49,427 nucleotides of DNA, taken from contig JAOTYD010000023.1 of NCBI GenBank assembly GCA_029862005.1, positions 1 through 49,427 of the forward strand. Reading direction: 5' to 3'. Position numbers and translations under genes: made by a program. Source of the stretch: Gammaproteobacteria bacterium. Its GTDB lineage: Bacteria; Pseudomonadota; Gammaproteobacteria; GCA-001735895. Positions within the stretch are counted from its first letter, which is position 1. Every line of letters begins with the position of its first letter. This document shows positions 1 to 12,996 of the stretch, in pieces. Below the pieces are notes generated by a model. It made no database searches. It saw only the letters and a list, made by a program, of their open reading frames with translations, and was not told the DNA's origin.

Positions 1-196
1 CCCACAATCGTGCGATTGCTCAGGGTGCGGGACGCTCTAGCCTGTTATTAAGAACACTCTAGTTCCCAGGTAGTCTCTGCACCTTCCAGAAGTGTACTTC
101 TGGCTTGGCTCAGGGTTACCTTCAGCCCGGCTGTTAAGGGTTCCCTGAATTCATCCCGTTCATCCAATATCTTTCGATATAGGCGCACCATGTTTG
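1..196 (-). ncRNA. Group I self-splicing intron in tRNA-Ile(CAU), 3' end off the window
   Basis: The intron begins at 196, right after the anticodon. P1 forms as exon CAU plus intron CA pairing with UGGUG (190-186), a 4-nt loop between, which puts the expected U·G pair at the 5' splice site. P2 (183-164) is closed by a GAAA tetraloop. A P-like element with CAGGG (151-138), a P5 hairpin with CAGC/GCTG, a Q element with CCCTGAGCCAAG (117-102), a P6 hairpin CCAGAAG/CTTCTGG (103-86) and the R element GGTGCAGAGACTA (83-71) follow in canonical order. P4 pairs CAGGG with CCCTG. The P7 3' strand, P9 and the 3' splice site lie beyond position 1. Introns of this kind at the tRNA-Ile anticodon are known, for example in Azoarcus. 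Confidence 0.88.
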
Positions 197-233
197 ATGA
201 GTCCCCTGCTCTAACCAGCTGAGCTACAGGCCC
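197..233 (-). tRNA. tRNA-Ile(CAU), 5' exon only, split by a group I intron
   Basis: On the minus strand, positions 233 down to 197 read as the first 37 nt of a tRNA: acceptor strand GGGCCTG, TA, D stem GCTC/GAGC around an AGCTGGTTA loop, anticodon stem GGGGA, then CT and the anticodon CAT. The sequence resembles bacterial tRNA-Ile(CAU), whose wobble C is modified to lysidine by TilS, although elongator tRNA-Met cannot be fully excluded without the 3' half. After CAT the sequence stops being tRNA and becomes intron. The 3' exon is not in the window. Only the first part of the gene can therefore be annotated here. Confidence 0.88.
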
Positions 234-246
234 ACATACGCGGCGT

Positions 247-252
247 ATTCTA
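247..252 (-). promoter_or_regulatory. Likely -10 element of the tRNA-Ile promoter
   Basis: On the minus strand TAGAAT sits 13 bases before the tRNA 5' end and is followed by the G+C-rich run CGCCGCG. Such a discriminator is typical of stringently controlled stable-RNA promoters. No good -35 box was found, so the call rests on the -10 and the discriminator. Confidence 0.45.
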
Positions 253-338
253 GCACCATGAAATTGAGCAGTCTTCTGAATTCAATTGCATACGAAAATA
301 AAGTAATATTCGATTAAGAAAATTTTCATAATCCGTTA

Positions 339-704
339 ATGAATTGCATTGTATGTAACAAACCGCTGCGAGGCCGGCAAAGTAAATTCTGCTCTCGTGA
401 ATGTAAGAACAAGTCGGGTAACCTGGCCTACCAAAGTTACCAGGCGCAACAGAAGCGAGGTCGGCTTAGAAAGCTGGAGTTAGTGAGAATGAATAGGGGG
501 GCCTGTGATAAATGCGGCTACGACAGAAATTACGCCGCTCTCGAATTTCATCATTTGGATTCAGGCAAAAAATCTTTTCAGCTGGATCTTCGTTCACTGT
601 CAAATCGCAAATGGTCGGTCATTGTGAAGGAGGCGGAGAAATGCATTCTACTTTGCTCGAATTGTCATGCGGAATTGCATAATCCTGCATGTATCATGGA
701 GTGA
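339..704 (+). CDS. HNH endonuclease, free-standing, beside the split tRNA gene
   Basis: This 121-residue protein has two metal-binding parts. Residues C3, C6, C18 and C22 form an N-terminal zinc knuckle of the FCSxxC type. Residues C56 and C59, the H71-H72 pair, then C106, N108, C109, H110 and H114 form an HNH nuclease fold with a structural zinc. The middle (about 25-50) is basic and probably contacts DNA. No clear Shine-Dalgarno sequence precedes the ATG, and the upstream region is more A+T-rich than the rest of the window. The gene is divergent from the intron-containing tRNA gene, about 105 bp from its 5' end. HNH enzymes of this size often act as homing endonucleases; a role in mobilising the neighbouring intron is an inference. 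A restriction or repair role is the alternative. Confidence 0.8.
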   Translation: MNCIVCNKPLRGRQSKFCSRECKNKSGNLAYQSYQAQQKRGRLRKLELVRMNRGACDKCGYDRNYAALEFHHLDSGKKSFQLDLRSLSNRKWSVIVKEAEKCILLCSNCHAELHNPACIME

Positions 705-774
705 TATTTCGACATCCCTATCGGGATCGTGTGACGTTTAATTGGCGGAGCAGTGCCTACGCAGAGAGGCCTGG

Positions 775-802
775 TAAAAAGTGTCCCCGCAGGTGCGGGG
801 AC
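775..802 (-). terminator. Rho-independent terminator after rpoD
   Basis: On the minus strand an 8-bp perfect stem GTCCCCGC/GCGGGGAC with a 4-nt loop is followed by AC and five T residues (780-776). It lies about 80 bp past the rpoD stop codon and points the right way. Confidence 0.75.
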
Positions 803-816
803 GGTTTATTGGCTGG

Positions 817-883
817 ATCCCGCGGTCAAGCCGCGGGATGACATGCTTCGCAGCGGGATGACATGCTTCGCAGCGGGATGACA
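817..883. repeat. Dispersed palindrome plus 2.5 tandem copies of a 20-bp unit
   Basis: A perfect 9-bp inverted repeat ATCCCGCGG / CCGCGGGAT with a 5-nt loop (817-839) runs into a direct repeat. The unit starting GCGGGATGACATGC is 20 bp long and occurs at 833-852 and 853-872, with an 11-bp partial copy at 873-883 just before the rpoD stop codon. A related palindrome lies at 18598-18622. The tandem repeat looks like local duplication of one arm of the palindrome. Confidence 0.8.
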
Positions 884-884
884 G

Positions 885-2684
885 TTAATCGGCGTCGATG
901 AAGCTACGCAATTGCTCGGAACGGCTCGGGTGACGCAGCTTGCGTAACGCCTTGGCTTCGATCTGACGTATCCGTTCACGCGTGACGTCGAACTGCTTGC
1001 CGACCTCCTCGAGCGTGTGGTCGGTATTCATATCGATACCGAAGCGCATCCGCAGTACCTTGGCCTCGCGCGGGGTCAGGCTCGACAGGATTTCACGTGT
1101 CGATTCAGACAGGCCGGCATTGGTTGCCGTATCGGCCGGCAGCAGCACGTTGGTATCTTCGATAAAATCACCGAGATTTGAATCTTCGTCATCACCGATC
1201 GGGGTGGCCATGGATATCGGTTCCTTCGATATCTTGAGTACCTTGCGCACCTTGTCTTCGGGCAGATCCATGCGCTCAGCCAGTTCTTCCGGCTGCGGGT
1301 CACGCCCCAGTTCCTGCAACATCTGGCGCGAAATGCGGTTCAGCTTATTGATGGTCTCGATCATATGCACCGGGATGCGGATGGTGCGTGCCTGGTCCGC
1401 GATTGAACGCGTGATGGCCTGGCGTATCCACCAGGTGGCGTAGGTCGAAAATTTATAGCCCCTGCGATACTCAAATTTATCCACTGCCTTCATCAGGCCG
1501 ATGTTGCCTTCCTGGATCAGGTCGAGGAACTGCAGTCCGCGATTGGTGTATTTTTTCGCGATCGAGATGACCAGTCGCAGGTTGGCCTCGATCATTTCCT
1601 TTTTCGCGCGGCGTGCCTTGGCTTCGCCGATCGACATCTTGCGATTAATCTCCTTGATTTCGTGGATCGACAGGTTGGAGGCCTTTTCGATGTTTTTCAG
1701 GCGCTTCTGGTAACGCAGAATTTCCTCTTTGCAGCTTCCAAGAGTCTTGACATATTTCTCTCCTGACTTCAAGTGGGTATCGATCCAGTTAAGATTGGTC
1801 TCGTTGGCCTTGAAGGTTTCGATGAATGTCCGGCGCGGCATATTCGCCTGTTTCACGCAGATGTCAAGAATGGTACGTTCGTTGGTCCGGATGCGGTTGA
1901 TAACGTCTTTCAGGTTGATGCTGAGCCTGTCGATAAACAGCGGTAGCAGCTTAATCTCCATCAGTTCGTTAACGGCGCGGTTCATATTGCGCTCGTATCC
2001 CTTGACGTCACCCTTGGGGATACAGTTCATGGCGCGGTTAAACGCGCGCTCAATGGTAGTGAAGCGTTTTGCGGCTTCCTCCGGGTCCGGGCCGGTATCA
2101 TCGACGTCAGCGTCTTCATCGTCTTCGCTGACCTGCGCTGCCGCTGGCAGGGGGATAGAGTTGGGATCTTCAGTCGGGTCGACGAAACCTACCAGCAGAT
2201 CGCTCAGCTTGGCCTTGTCTTCCTTCACCTCGTTATAGCGTTCGAAGATCAAGCGCATCGTGTCAGGATAGCGAGCGAGCGAGCTTATCGCCTGGTTGAG
2301 GCCGTTTTCGATGCGGCGGGCGATCTTGATTTCACCCTCGCGGGTAAGCAGTTCGACCGTCCCCATTTCACGCATGTACATGCGCACCGGGTCGGTAGTA
2401 CGTCCGAACTCGCTGTCGAGTGAAGCTAACGCTGCGGCCGCTTCCTCGGCCGCGTCTTCGTCCGGCTCGGTCTCGGTATCGCTCAGTATGTCCGTGGATT
2501 CTGTCGGTGCTGACTCATGGACCTTGATGCCCATGTCGTTGATCATACGGATGATGTCTTCAATCTGCTCCGGTTCAACGATCCCTTCAGGCAAATGATC
2601 GTTTACTTCGGTGTAGGTCAGAAAGCCCTGTTCCTTGCCTTTGGCAATGAGTTCTTTAAGCCGGGATTGCTGATCTTGATCCAT
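885..2684 (-). CDS. rpoD: RNA polymerase sigma-70 (housekeeping sigma factor)
   Basis: RpoD directs core RNA polymerase to housekeeping promoters. The 599-residue protein is full length for the family. Region 1.1 occupies about residues 1-80 and region 1.2 about 97-127. A long acidic non-conserved segment follows, with an Asp/Glu-rich patch at 187-203. Region 2 lies at about 363-432 (-10 recognition and melting, with the [10 protein letters not shown] stretch), region 3 at about 442-515 and region 4 at about 532-585. The region 4 helix-turn-helix (557-578) reads [18 protein letters not shown]. The start is supported by a purine-rich GAGG 6-7 nt upstream. It is the last gene of an apparent gltB-dnaG-rpoD unit and also has its own candidate promoter at 2723-2752. 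Confidence 0.98.
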   Translation of the reverse strand: MDQDQQSRLKELIAKGKEQGFLTYTEVNDHLPEGIVEPEQIEDIIRMINDMGIKVHESAPTESTDILSDTETEPDEDAAEEAAAALASLDSEFGRTTDPVRMYMREMGTVELLTREGEIKIARRIENGLNQAISSLARYPDTMRLIFERYNEVKEDKAKLSDLLVGFVDPTEDPNSIPLPAAAQVSEDDEDADVDDTGPDPEEAAKRFTTIERAFNRAMNCIPKGDVKGYERNMNRAVNELMEIKLLPLFIDRLSINLKDVINRIRTNERTILDICVKQANMPRRTFIETFKANETNLNWIDTHLKSGEKYVKTLGSCKEEILRYQKRLKNIEKASNLSIHEIKEINRKMSIGEAKARRAKKEMIEANLRLVISIAKKYTNRGLQFLDLIQEGNIGLMKAVDKFEYRRGYKFSTYATWWIRQAITRSIADQARTIRIPVHMIETINKLNRISRQMLQELGRDPQPEELAERMDLPEDKVRKVLKISKEPISMATPIGDDEDSNLGDFIEDTNVLLPADTATNAGLSESTREILSSLTPREAKVLRMRFGIDMNTDHTLEEVGKQFDVTRERIRQIEAKALRKLRHPSRSEQLRSFIDAD

Positions 2685-2722
2685 GATGCCTCGAATTTGG
2701 TAAAAGTTTCAGTGAACACCCC

Positions 2723-2752
2723 AGTATATAAGACTTTATTTGGATTTTCCAA
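2723..2752 (-). promoter_or_regulatory. Sigma-70-type promoter for rpoD
   Basis: In the 81-bp gap between dnaG and rpoD the minus strand carries TTGGAA (2752-2747), an 18-bp spacer and TATACT (2728-2723), which would start transcription about 30 bp before the rpoD start codon. It would let sigma-70 be made independently of primase. Confidence 0.6.
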
Positions 2753-2765
2753 GATAAGGAGTGTC

Positions 2766-4487
2766 TTATATTTGATTAGTGAACAATTTTTTATGTTCCA
2801 GCTTTTCCGCGTCGGAAAGCGTTTCACCCGATTGTAGTTTGGTTATCAATTGCCGCTGTCGATGATTGACATACTGGTTCTGGAGCCTTTCCAGGCAATC
2901 GGCAAACATCCGCTCCAGGCTTTCGTCATCCTCTACCGGCGGTTCCATCGCGGCGAGCTTGTAAAGGTGGGTTTCGTGATCGTCACCTTTGAAGCGATCA
3001 AGCAGGTTCTGGGTGCTGATTTCAGGCTCATCGTGGATACGATCGAGAAGCTTGAGCAGGAGATCAATCCCGGGTATACCGCTATCGGCAAGTTCGTCGT
3101 GAGTGCCGGTCGACAGCGCCAGCGCGGGTTTCTTCAGCAGCAGGTTAATGGCGAGTCGGGTGGGGGTCCAGTGCTGCTCGGGCAGCCTGTTAAAAGCCGC
3201 TGTAGCGGGCTTCTCCTCGCCGAGCAGCCGCAACATACGCGTATCGATCCGCTGTCCGATACGCTGCTCGACCTCGGCCAGTATCTGGTCCTTCAGGCTC
3301 TGTAGCGGAATCTGCTTGAAGTAGGGTCGCAGGCGGTCGAGAAGCTGTGCCCGGCCCTCGGGTGTCCTGGTGTCGCATTCCGCCAGCAGGGTTTCAAACA
3401 GGTACTCGGTCAGGGTGGAGGATGCATCTACTTGCTGGTTGAATGCCTTGCTGCCGAATTCGCTGATAAAGCTATCCGGATCCTGGCCCTCAGGCAGGAA
3501 CAGGAATTTCGCCAGACGCCCCTCCTTGAGTGAGGCCAGGCATTGTTCGAGCGAGCGCCAGGCCGCTTTCTTGCCGGCGGCATCGCCATCGAAACAAAAC
3601 ACGAGGTTTTTACAGACGCGAAACAGCGTCTCGATTTGCCGATTATTGATCGCGGTACCGAGCGTCGCCACCGCGGTTTTCACCCCGTGTTCGGCGAGCG
3701 CGACGACGTCCATGTATCCCTCGGTTATAAAGATACGTTCGATATTGGTGACGTCTCTCTTGAGTTCATAGAGCCCATAAATTTCATCACTTTTATGGAA
3801 CAGTGGCGATTCCGGAGAGTTCAGATACTTTGGATTGTCCTCGGGATTGATCACGCGCCCGCCGAAGGCAATGGTGCGGCCGCGACGATCCCGAATCGGA
3901 AACATCAGCCGATGGCGGAAGCGATCATAAGGTTTACCCGTCTCTTTTTTTACCAGCATGCCGGTGTCGACAAGCTGCTTCTCATCGCCATCGAGGTTGT
4001 TCCAGCCCGGTGGCGCGTAGCCGATGGTAAACGCCTTCGCGGTCTGGCCGCTGATGCCTCGATTTTTCAGGTATTCGATCGCATCCGGAGTCTGCTTCAG
4101 CCGGTCTTGAAAATGTTTCGCGCATTGCTCCAGTGACTGGTACATTGATTCGAGCCCCGGCGCCGGCTTGGGCGGCGCGCTGCCCTTTTCATAGGGAACC
4201 TCGAGTCCGAGCGATTGTGCCAGCGCCTCGACGGCCTCGACGAACTCCATGTGGTCATAGTCCATCAGAAAACCGACCGCGTTACCCGATTTCTGGCAGC
4301 CGAAACAATGGTAAAACTGCTTGGTCGAGCTAACCGAAAAAGACGCGGTTTTCTCACCATGGAAGGGACAGCAGGCCCAGTACTCGCGACCTTTCTTCTT
4401 TAACGGCACGCGGCTGTCGATAACCTCGACAATATCGACCCGGTTGAGCAGGTCATCGATAAAATTACGCGGAATCCTTCCTGCCAT
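2766..4487 (-). CDS. dnaG: DNA primase
   Basis: DnaG makes RNA primers at the replication fork. The 573-residue protein starts with the zinc-binding domain, ligands C40, H43, C61 and C64 (CPFH ... CFGC). The RNA polymerase core follows, with a TOPRIM fold at about 250-335 containing E256 in the EGYMDVV motif and the D300-G-D302 acid pair. The C-terminal third, less conserved, is the DnaB helicase-binding domain. The gene starts 24 bp after the gltB stop, with no terminator between them, so primase is probably co-transcribed with glutamate synthase. That is unusual: in most gammaproteobacteria dnaG follows rpsU. Confidence 0.97.
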   Translation of the reverse strand: MAGRIPRNFIDDLLNRVDIVEVIDSRVPLKKKGREYWACCPFHGEKTASFSVSSTKQFYHCFGCQKSGNAVGFLMDYDHMEFVEAVEALAQSLGLEVPYEKGSAPPKPAPGLESMYQSLEQCAKHFQDRLKQTPDAIEYLKNRGISGQTAKAFTIGYAPPGWNNLDGDEKQLVDTGMLVKKETGKPYDRFRHRLMFPIRDRRGRTIAFGGRVINPEDNPKYLNSPESPLFHKSDEIYGLYELKRDVTNIERIFITEGYMDVVALAEHGVKTAVATLGTAINNRQIETLFRVCKNLVFCFDGDAAGKKAAWRSLEQCLASLKEGRLAKFLFLPEGQDPDSFISEFGSKAFNQQVDASSTLTEYLFETLLAECDTRTPEGRAQLLDRLRPYFKQIPLQSLKDQILAEVEQRIGQRIDTRMLRLLGEEKPATAAFNRLPEQHWTPTRLAINLLLKKPALALSTGTHDELADSGIPGIDLLLKLLDRIHDEPEISTQNLLDRFKGDDHETHLYKLAAMEPPVEDDESLERMFADCLERLQNQYVNHRQRQLITKLQSGETLSDAEKLEHKKLFTNQI

Positions 4488-4511
4488 CGCGACTAAGCCT
4501 GAGCCCGTCTG

Positions 4512-8996
<4,485 letters not shown>

Positions 8997-9091
8997 GTTT
9001 CCAAATCGGTCATTACACAGGGACGCCATTGCAGTCCGCTGTCCGATGGGCCAGGGTGAAGCGGAATTTTCACGCGGCCAAAAGGCTAAGT

Positions 9092-9097
9092 AGTATA
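9092..9097 (-). promoter_or_regulatory. Possible -10 element upstream of gltB
   Basis: The minus strand reads GGG then TATACT, about 95 bp before the preferred gltB start, in the aroB-gltB gap. The matching -35 is weak (TTCTAA at 17 bp), so an activator or read-through from aroB may be needed. Confidence 0.35.
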
Positions 9098-9168
9098 CCC
9101 GCGAGTTTCGGATATTAGAAATCAGGTGGTCAGGTTAAACCGGAGTTGCACCGAATTGGTGCGCCAAT

Positions 9169-10254
9169 TCAGGGGCCTAGCGTCTGCACTAGCTTGTCAT
9201 GGTTATAATCAGCGGTCACGAAGGCATCACCAATCGCTTTTAATAAAACCAGGTTGATCTTGCCGTCAACCGCCTTCTTGTCGATCGACATGGTCTCGAG
9301 ATATTGCTCGATCGAGATGTCGTCGGGCGGCGTCACCGGCAATCCTGCCTGCTGCAACAACGCGATAGTACGCTGTCGGACATCCTCGTCGATCCATCCC
9401 TCGCGAATCGATAAGTCGATGGCCATGACCATGCCGGCCGCCACGGCCTCGCCATGCAGCCAGATGCCGTACCCCTTCACGGTTTCGATCGCGTGCCCGA
9501 AGCTGTGCCCGAGATTCAGGATCGCGCGCAGTCCTGCCTCGCGTTCGTCCTGTTCAACCACGCGCGCCTTGTCCTGGCAAGAGACCATGACCGCTTGTGC
9601 GAGTAATTCCTGATCCAGTTTCAGCAGGCCTGCCATGTTGCTCTCGAGCCAGTTGAAAAAATCGGCATCGCAAATCAAACCGTACTTGATCACCTCGGCG
9701 AGACCGGCGCTCAACTCCCTTGCAGGCAGGGTCTTCAGGGTATTGATATCGGCGATCACGCACTGTGGCTGGAAGAAGGCACCGATCATATTTTTACCGA
9801 GTGGATGATTAACACCGGTTTTACCGCCGACCGACGAATCCACCTGTGACAGCAATGTCGTCGGGATCTGGATAAAATTCACACCCCGCTGATAAATGCT
9901 CGCCGCAAAACCGGCAATATCGCCAATCACACCGCCACCCAGCGCGATGAGCGTCGTACGTCGATCATGTCGCCGGGTAAGCAGCAAATCGATGGTAGAC
10001 TCTACCGCCGCCATCGTCTTGTATTGCTCACCGTCCTCGAGAATGATCTCGTCGCGACGAATGCCTGCGCCATCGAGTGCCTGCTGAACAGCATCAATAT
10101 AAAGCGGCGCGACGGTGGAATTGGATACGATTAACGCCGAGCGGCCGTGGATGTGCTGCTCGAATATTTCGGCTTCACCGAGCAAGTCGGTGCCGATATA
10201 AATCGGGTAACCGCGATCGCCAAGATCTACCTCAAGCCTGTGGTTGATGTGCAT
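9169..10254 (-). CDS. aroB: 3-dehydroquinate synthase
   Basis: AroB converts DAHP to 3-dehydroquinate, the second step of the shikimate pathway, using NAD and a divalent metal. At 361 residues it is normal length. Family signatures are visible: the DGEQYK segment, the nucleotide-binding [14 protein letters not shown], the catalytic stretch [31 protein letters not shown] and the metal-binding [11 protein letters not shown]. It starts 2 bp after the aroK stop, so the two are co-transcribed and probably translationally coupled. In many gammaproteobacteria a DamX-type SPOR gene follows aroB. None is present here, and gltB comes next after 140 bp. Confidence 0.97.
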   Translation of the reverse strand: MHINHRLEVDLGDRGYPIYIGTDLLGEAEIFEQHIHGRSALIVSNSTVAPLYIDAVQQALDGAGIRRDEIILEDGEQYKTMAAVESTIDLLLTRRHDRRTTLIALGGGVIGDIAGFAASIYQRGVNFIQIPTTLLSQVDSSVGGKTGVNHPLGKNMIGAFFQPQCVIADINTLKTLPARELSAGLAEVIKYGLICDADFFNWLESNMAGLLKLDQELLAQAVMVSCQDKARVVEQDEREAGLRAILNLGHSFGHAIETVKGYGIWLHGEAVAAGMVMAIDLSIREGWIDEDVRQRTIALLQQAGLPVTPPDDISIEQYLETMSIDKKAVDGKINLVLLKAIGDAFVTADYNHDKLVQTLGP

Positions 10255-10256
10255 GT

Positions 10257-10778
10257 TTATTTCAAACTGTCGGGCAACTGGTTAATGATATCAGCTGCGA
10301 GGCGCCGCGCCACGCGCTTGTCGGTTTTAACCACCAGGTCTGCAAGATCAAGATAAATCGGTCGTCGATCCGCCAACAGCGATTCAAGTCGTTCTCGTGG
10401 ATTCTCGGTCTGTAGCAGTGGTCTTTTCTTGTCACGCCGCAGGCGTTGTAGCTGTTGGTTTACCGTTGTGTCGAGAAACACGATGTACCCTCTTTGTTTC
10501 AGCAGTTGCCGGTTTTCACTACGCAATACGGAGCCACCGCCGGTCGCGATAACGCAATTATTTTCGCTCAGCAGCTCGCGCAGCGCATTGGATTCGCGGT
10601 CACGAAATCCCTGTTCACCTTCGATGTCGAAGATCCGTGCGATATCAACGCCGGTGCGTTCCTCGATGTAGTGATCGCTGTCCCGGAATTCGCGGTGTAG
10701 ACGCCCGGCAATGATATTGCCAATCGTCGATTTGCCGGAACCCATCGGGCCGACCAGGATGATGTTGCGTTGGTTCAT
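10257..10778 (-). CDS. aroK: Shikimate kinase
   Basis: AroK phosphorylates shikimate at the 3-hydroxyl with ATP. The 173-residue protein is a compact P-loop kinase: Walker [10 protein letters not shown] at residues 10-18, the shikimate-binding DSD ([11 protein letters not shown]), the FRDRE motif, and the GGG loop (ATGGGSV) contacting substrate. It is the first gene of the aroK-aroB pair. A strong terminator-like hairpin ends only 21 bp upstream of its ATG, so transcription from pilQ is probably attenuated there, and the source of the aroK transcript is not obvious. Confidence 0.96.
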   Translation of the reverse strand: MNQRNIILVGPMGSGKSTIGNIIAGRLHREFRDSDHYIEERTGVDIARIFDIEGEQGFRDRESNALRELLSENNCVIATGGGSVLRSENRQLLKQRGYIVFLDTTVNQQLQRLRRDKKRPLLQTENPRERLESLLADRRPIYLDLADLVVKTDKRVARRLAADIINQLPDSLK

Positions 10779-10799
10779 GCGGCTATGATAACCGCAAAC

Positions 10800-10830
10800 A
10801 AAAAAAAGGCAGCCACCCGGGCTGCCTTTT
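10800..10830 (-). terminator. Terminator or attenuator between pilQ and aroK
   Basis: On the minus strand the stem GGCAGCC/GGCTGCC, extended by four A-T pairs around a 5-nt loop, is followed by an eight-T run (10807-10800). The hairpin lies 20 bp after the pilQ stop and 21 bp before the aroK ATG. The sequence is symmetric enough to work in both directions. Confidence 0.75.
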
Positions 10831-10849
10831 AATCGCCTGATTTTCCGGC

Positions 10850-12982
10850 TTAACGGATATCGAGGTTTGCACCCTGCAGGATTTTCGGTGTAACAAATAT
10901 CAGTAACTCGGTGCGGTCATCAACTTCAATCGTTGACTTGAACAGGTTTCCGATGAATGGCAGATCGCTGAAGAATGGTACCCGGGTCACCTGGCTTGTT
11001 TTTTCGGTTTCATAGATACCGCCGAGCACTACGGTTTGACCATTATCGACCAGTAGTTGCGATTGTACTTCGCGCGTATCAATACTCGGCGCTGATAATC
11101 CGGCACCAAAGGCCACGGTTTCACCGACGTTATCCTTGTGTACGTCAAGATCCATGATAACGCGGTCGTCCGGCGTGATTTGTGGTGTAACCTCGAGCGA
11201 GAGGACGGCTTTTCTAAATTTCAAAGTCGCGTCGCCGTCGTCGAGTTCGAGATAGGGAATCTCCACACCCTGCTCGATACGCGCGGTATGTGAATCAGCC
11301 GTGATGACGCGTGGGCTCGATACGACTTCGCCACGGCCTTCAATTTGCGCGGCCGAAAGTTCCAGTTCAAGCAGGGTTCCAAGCGGTAGCTTGGCCAGCG
11401 CCAGTGCGAAGCTACCGGCCGGGTTTTGCACCGGCAGGTTAACATTCAGTCCATCCAGTGCGTTGAAGGTATTGTCATTCACCAGGCTTGTAATACCGGT
11501 AAGGTTGCCGGCGGTAACGGTGGTTTCTCCCGGTACTTGCAGCGCTCCCTGGCTATCGTTGCTGATACCGAAGCGCACACCCAGCTCCTTGCTGAAGTCA
11601 TCGTTGGCAATGACCACCCGGGATTCGATTAATACCTGGCGCACCGGGATATCCAACTCGGCAAGCAGTATGCGAACATTCGACAGGCTGGAGTTGGTGT
11701 CCTTGATCAGCAGGGTATTGGTGCGTTCGTCGACGCTGACCGAACCGCGCGGTGACAGGATCGCGTTATCCTTCAATTTCAGAAGATCAGCCATGTCAGC
11801 CGCCTTGGCGTAGTTGACCTTGATAAACTCGGTCCGCAGGCGCTCGAGTTCTTCCACCTGCTTGCGCGACTCGAGTTCGAGCTTTTCGCGTGCCGCTATT
11901 TCATCAGTCGGTGCGATCAGGATTACGTTACCGGCCTTGCGTTGATCCAGGCCCTTGGTCTTGAGGATGATATCCATCGCCTGGTCCCAGGGTACATTTT
12001 TCAAACGCAGTGTCAGGTTTCCTTCAACCGAGTCTGAAACAACCAGGTTGAGACCGGTGAAATCGGCGAGCAGCTGCAGCACCGAACGTACTTCGATATC
12101 CTGGAAGTTAAGTGACAGTCTTTCGCCGGTAAAGCCGAATTTTTCTTTCTTCTTCTTTTCCTCTTCTTCCTTCGATATCGGGGCAACTTCAATCGTATAA
12201 ACTCGATCGGTCTGGTAGGCGAGATGTTCGAAATCGCCGAGCGACGAGATCGCCATACGAATATTGGCGCCTTCCTGAATGGCGTCGATGTAGCTGATCG
12301 GTGTTGCAAAGTCACTAACGTCCATGCGACGCTGCAATTCGTTGGGTAACTGTGAACCGATCATCTCGACATAGACAATATTATTTTCACGCCATACGTC
12401 GGTACTGATAGAGGTAGACGTGAGATCAATTATGACGCGTCCCTCTCCATTCGGACCGCGTTTGAAATCAACATTGGTGACGCCCTTGGCGATAGCCGAT
12501 ACCGCCGGTGTGGATTCGGTAATACTTGTGGTTCCGCTGGCAGCGGGTTGGGAGGCAGACGCAGGCAGAACGCTTTGATCTCCGCCAGCGAGGGTCAGGG
12601 TAACCTGGTTGCCACTAACACTGGTGGCGTAATCAGCCTTCTGGGAAAGGTTGAGTACGACGCGGGTTCGATTCTTGGAGGCGGCGGTTATGATACTTTG
12701 CATCGAACCGATGCCTACCTGCATGCTGCGTTGCTGCAGCTTGTTTTCGGTTTCGCTAAAATCGAGCGCGATACGGGCGGGTTCGTCGATTGTAAAAGTG
12801 CGTGGTGCAACAGCGGTATCGTCGAAGGTAAACACCACCTGGACCGTGTTGCCCGTCATCACCGAGTAATCGAGACCGATCAGTGCCCGTGCCGAAGCGT
12901 CGCCAAAGGCCAACAGGAGCAGTCCCGCCAGCGAGGCTTTCAGTAATCCCGTTATTTTCATTTTACTACTCACACTTTTCAT
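10850..12982 (-). CDS. pilQ: Type IV pilus outer-membrane secretin PilQ
   Basis: PilQ forms the outer-membrane ring through which the type IV pilus passes. The 710-residue precursor has a signal peptide (about 1-33, hydrophobic core ending at ASA-RA) and two AMIN domains (about 38-115 and 170-255) that bind peptidoglycan. A Lys/Glu-rich linker (about 272-284) leads to the secretin short N-terminal domain (about 290-345), a NolW-type N domain (about 375-450) and the C-terminal secretin domain (about 520-705) with the VPFFSDLPFIGNLFK signature. It closes the pilMNOPQ operon, starting 14 bp after pilP, and is followed by a strong terminator. Confidence 0.97.
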   Translation of the reverse strand: MKSVSSKMKITGLLKASLAGLLLLAFGDASARALIGLDYSVMTGNTVQVVFTFDDTAVAPRTFTIDEPARIALDFSETENKLQQRSMQVGIGSMQSIITAASKNRTRVVLNLSQKADYATSVSGNQVTLTLAGGDQSVLPASASQPAASGTTSITESTPAVSAIAKGVTNVDFKRGPNGEGRVIIDLTSTSISTDVWRENNIVYVEMIGSQLPNELQRRMDVSDFATPISYIDAIQEGANIRMAISSLGDFEHLAYQTDRVYTIEVAPISKEEEEKKKKEKFGFTGERLSLNFQDIEVRSVLQLLADFTGLNLVVSDSVEGNLTLRLKNVPWDQAMDIILKTKGLDQRKAGNVILIAPTDEIAAREKLELESRKQVEELERLRTEFIKVNYAKAADMADLLKLKDNAILSPRGSVSVDERTNTLLIKDTNSSLSNVRILLAELDIPVRQVLIESRVVIANDDFSKELGVRFGISNDSQGALQVPGETTVTAGNLTGITSLVNDNTFNALDGLNVNLPVQNPAGSFALALAKLPLGTLLELELSAAQIEGRGEVVSSPRVITADSHTARIEQGVEIPYLELDDGDATLKFRKAVLSLEVTPQITPDDRVIMDLDVHKDNVGETVAFGAGLSAPSIDTREVQSQLLVDNGQTVVLGGIYETEKTSQVTRVPFFSDLPFIGNLFKSTIEVDDRTELLIFVTPKILQGANLDIR

Positions 12983-12996
12983 GGTGTTTCCTCTCG

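Noticed and set aside
1-20. A sequence reading AATCG on the minus strand that might be the 3' exon of tRNA-Ile
   Set aside because: The bases after AA cannot pair with the GGGGA anticodon-stem strand, and no P7 3' strand precedes it, so the intron continues past the edge.
714-727. Small inverted repeat ATCCC/GGGAT after the HNH gene
   Set aside because: Five base pairs and no T run; not enough for a terminator call.
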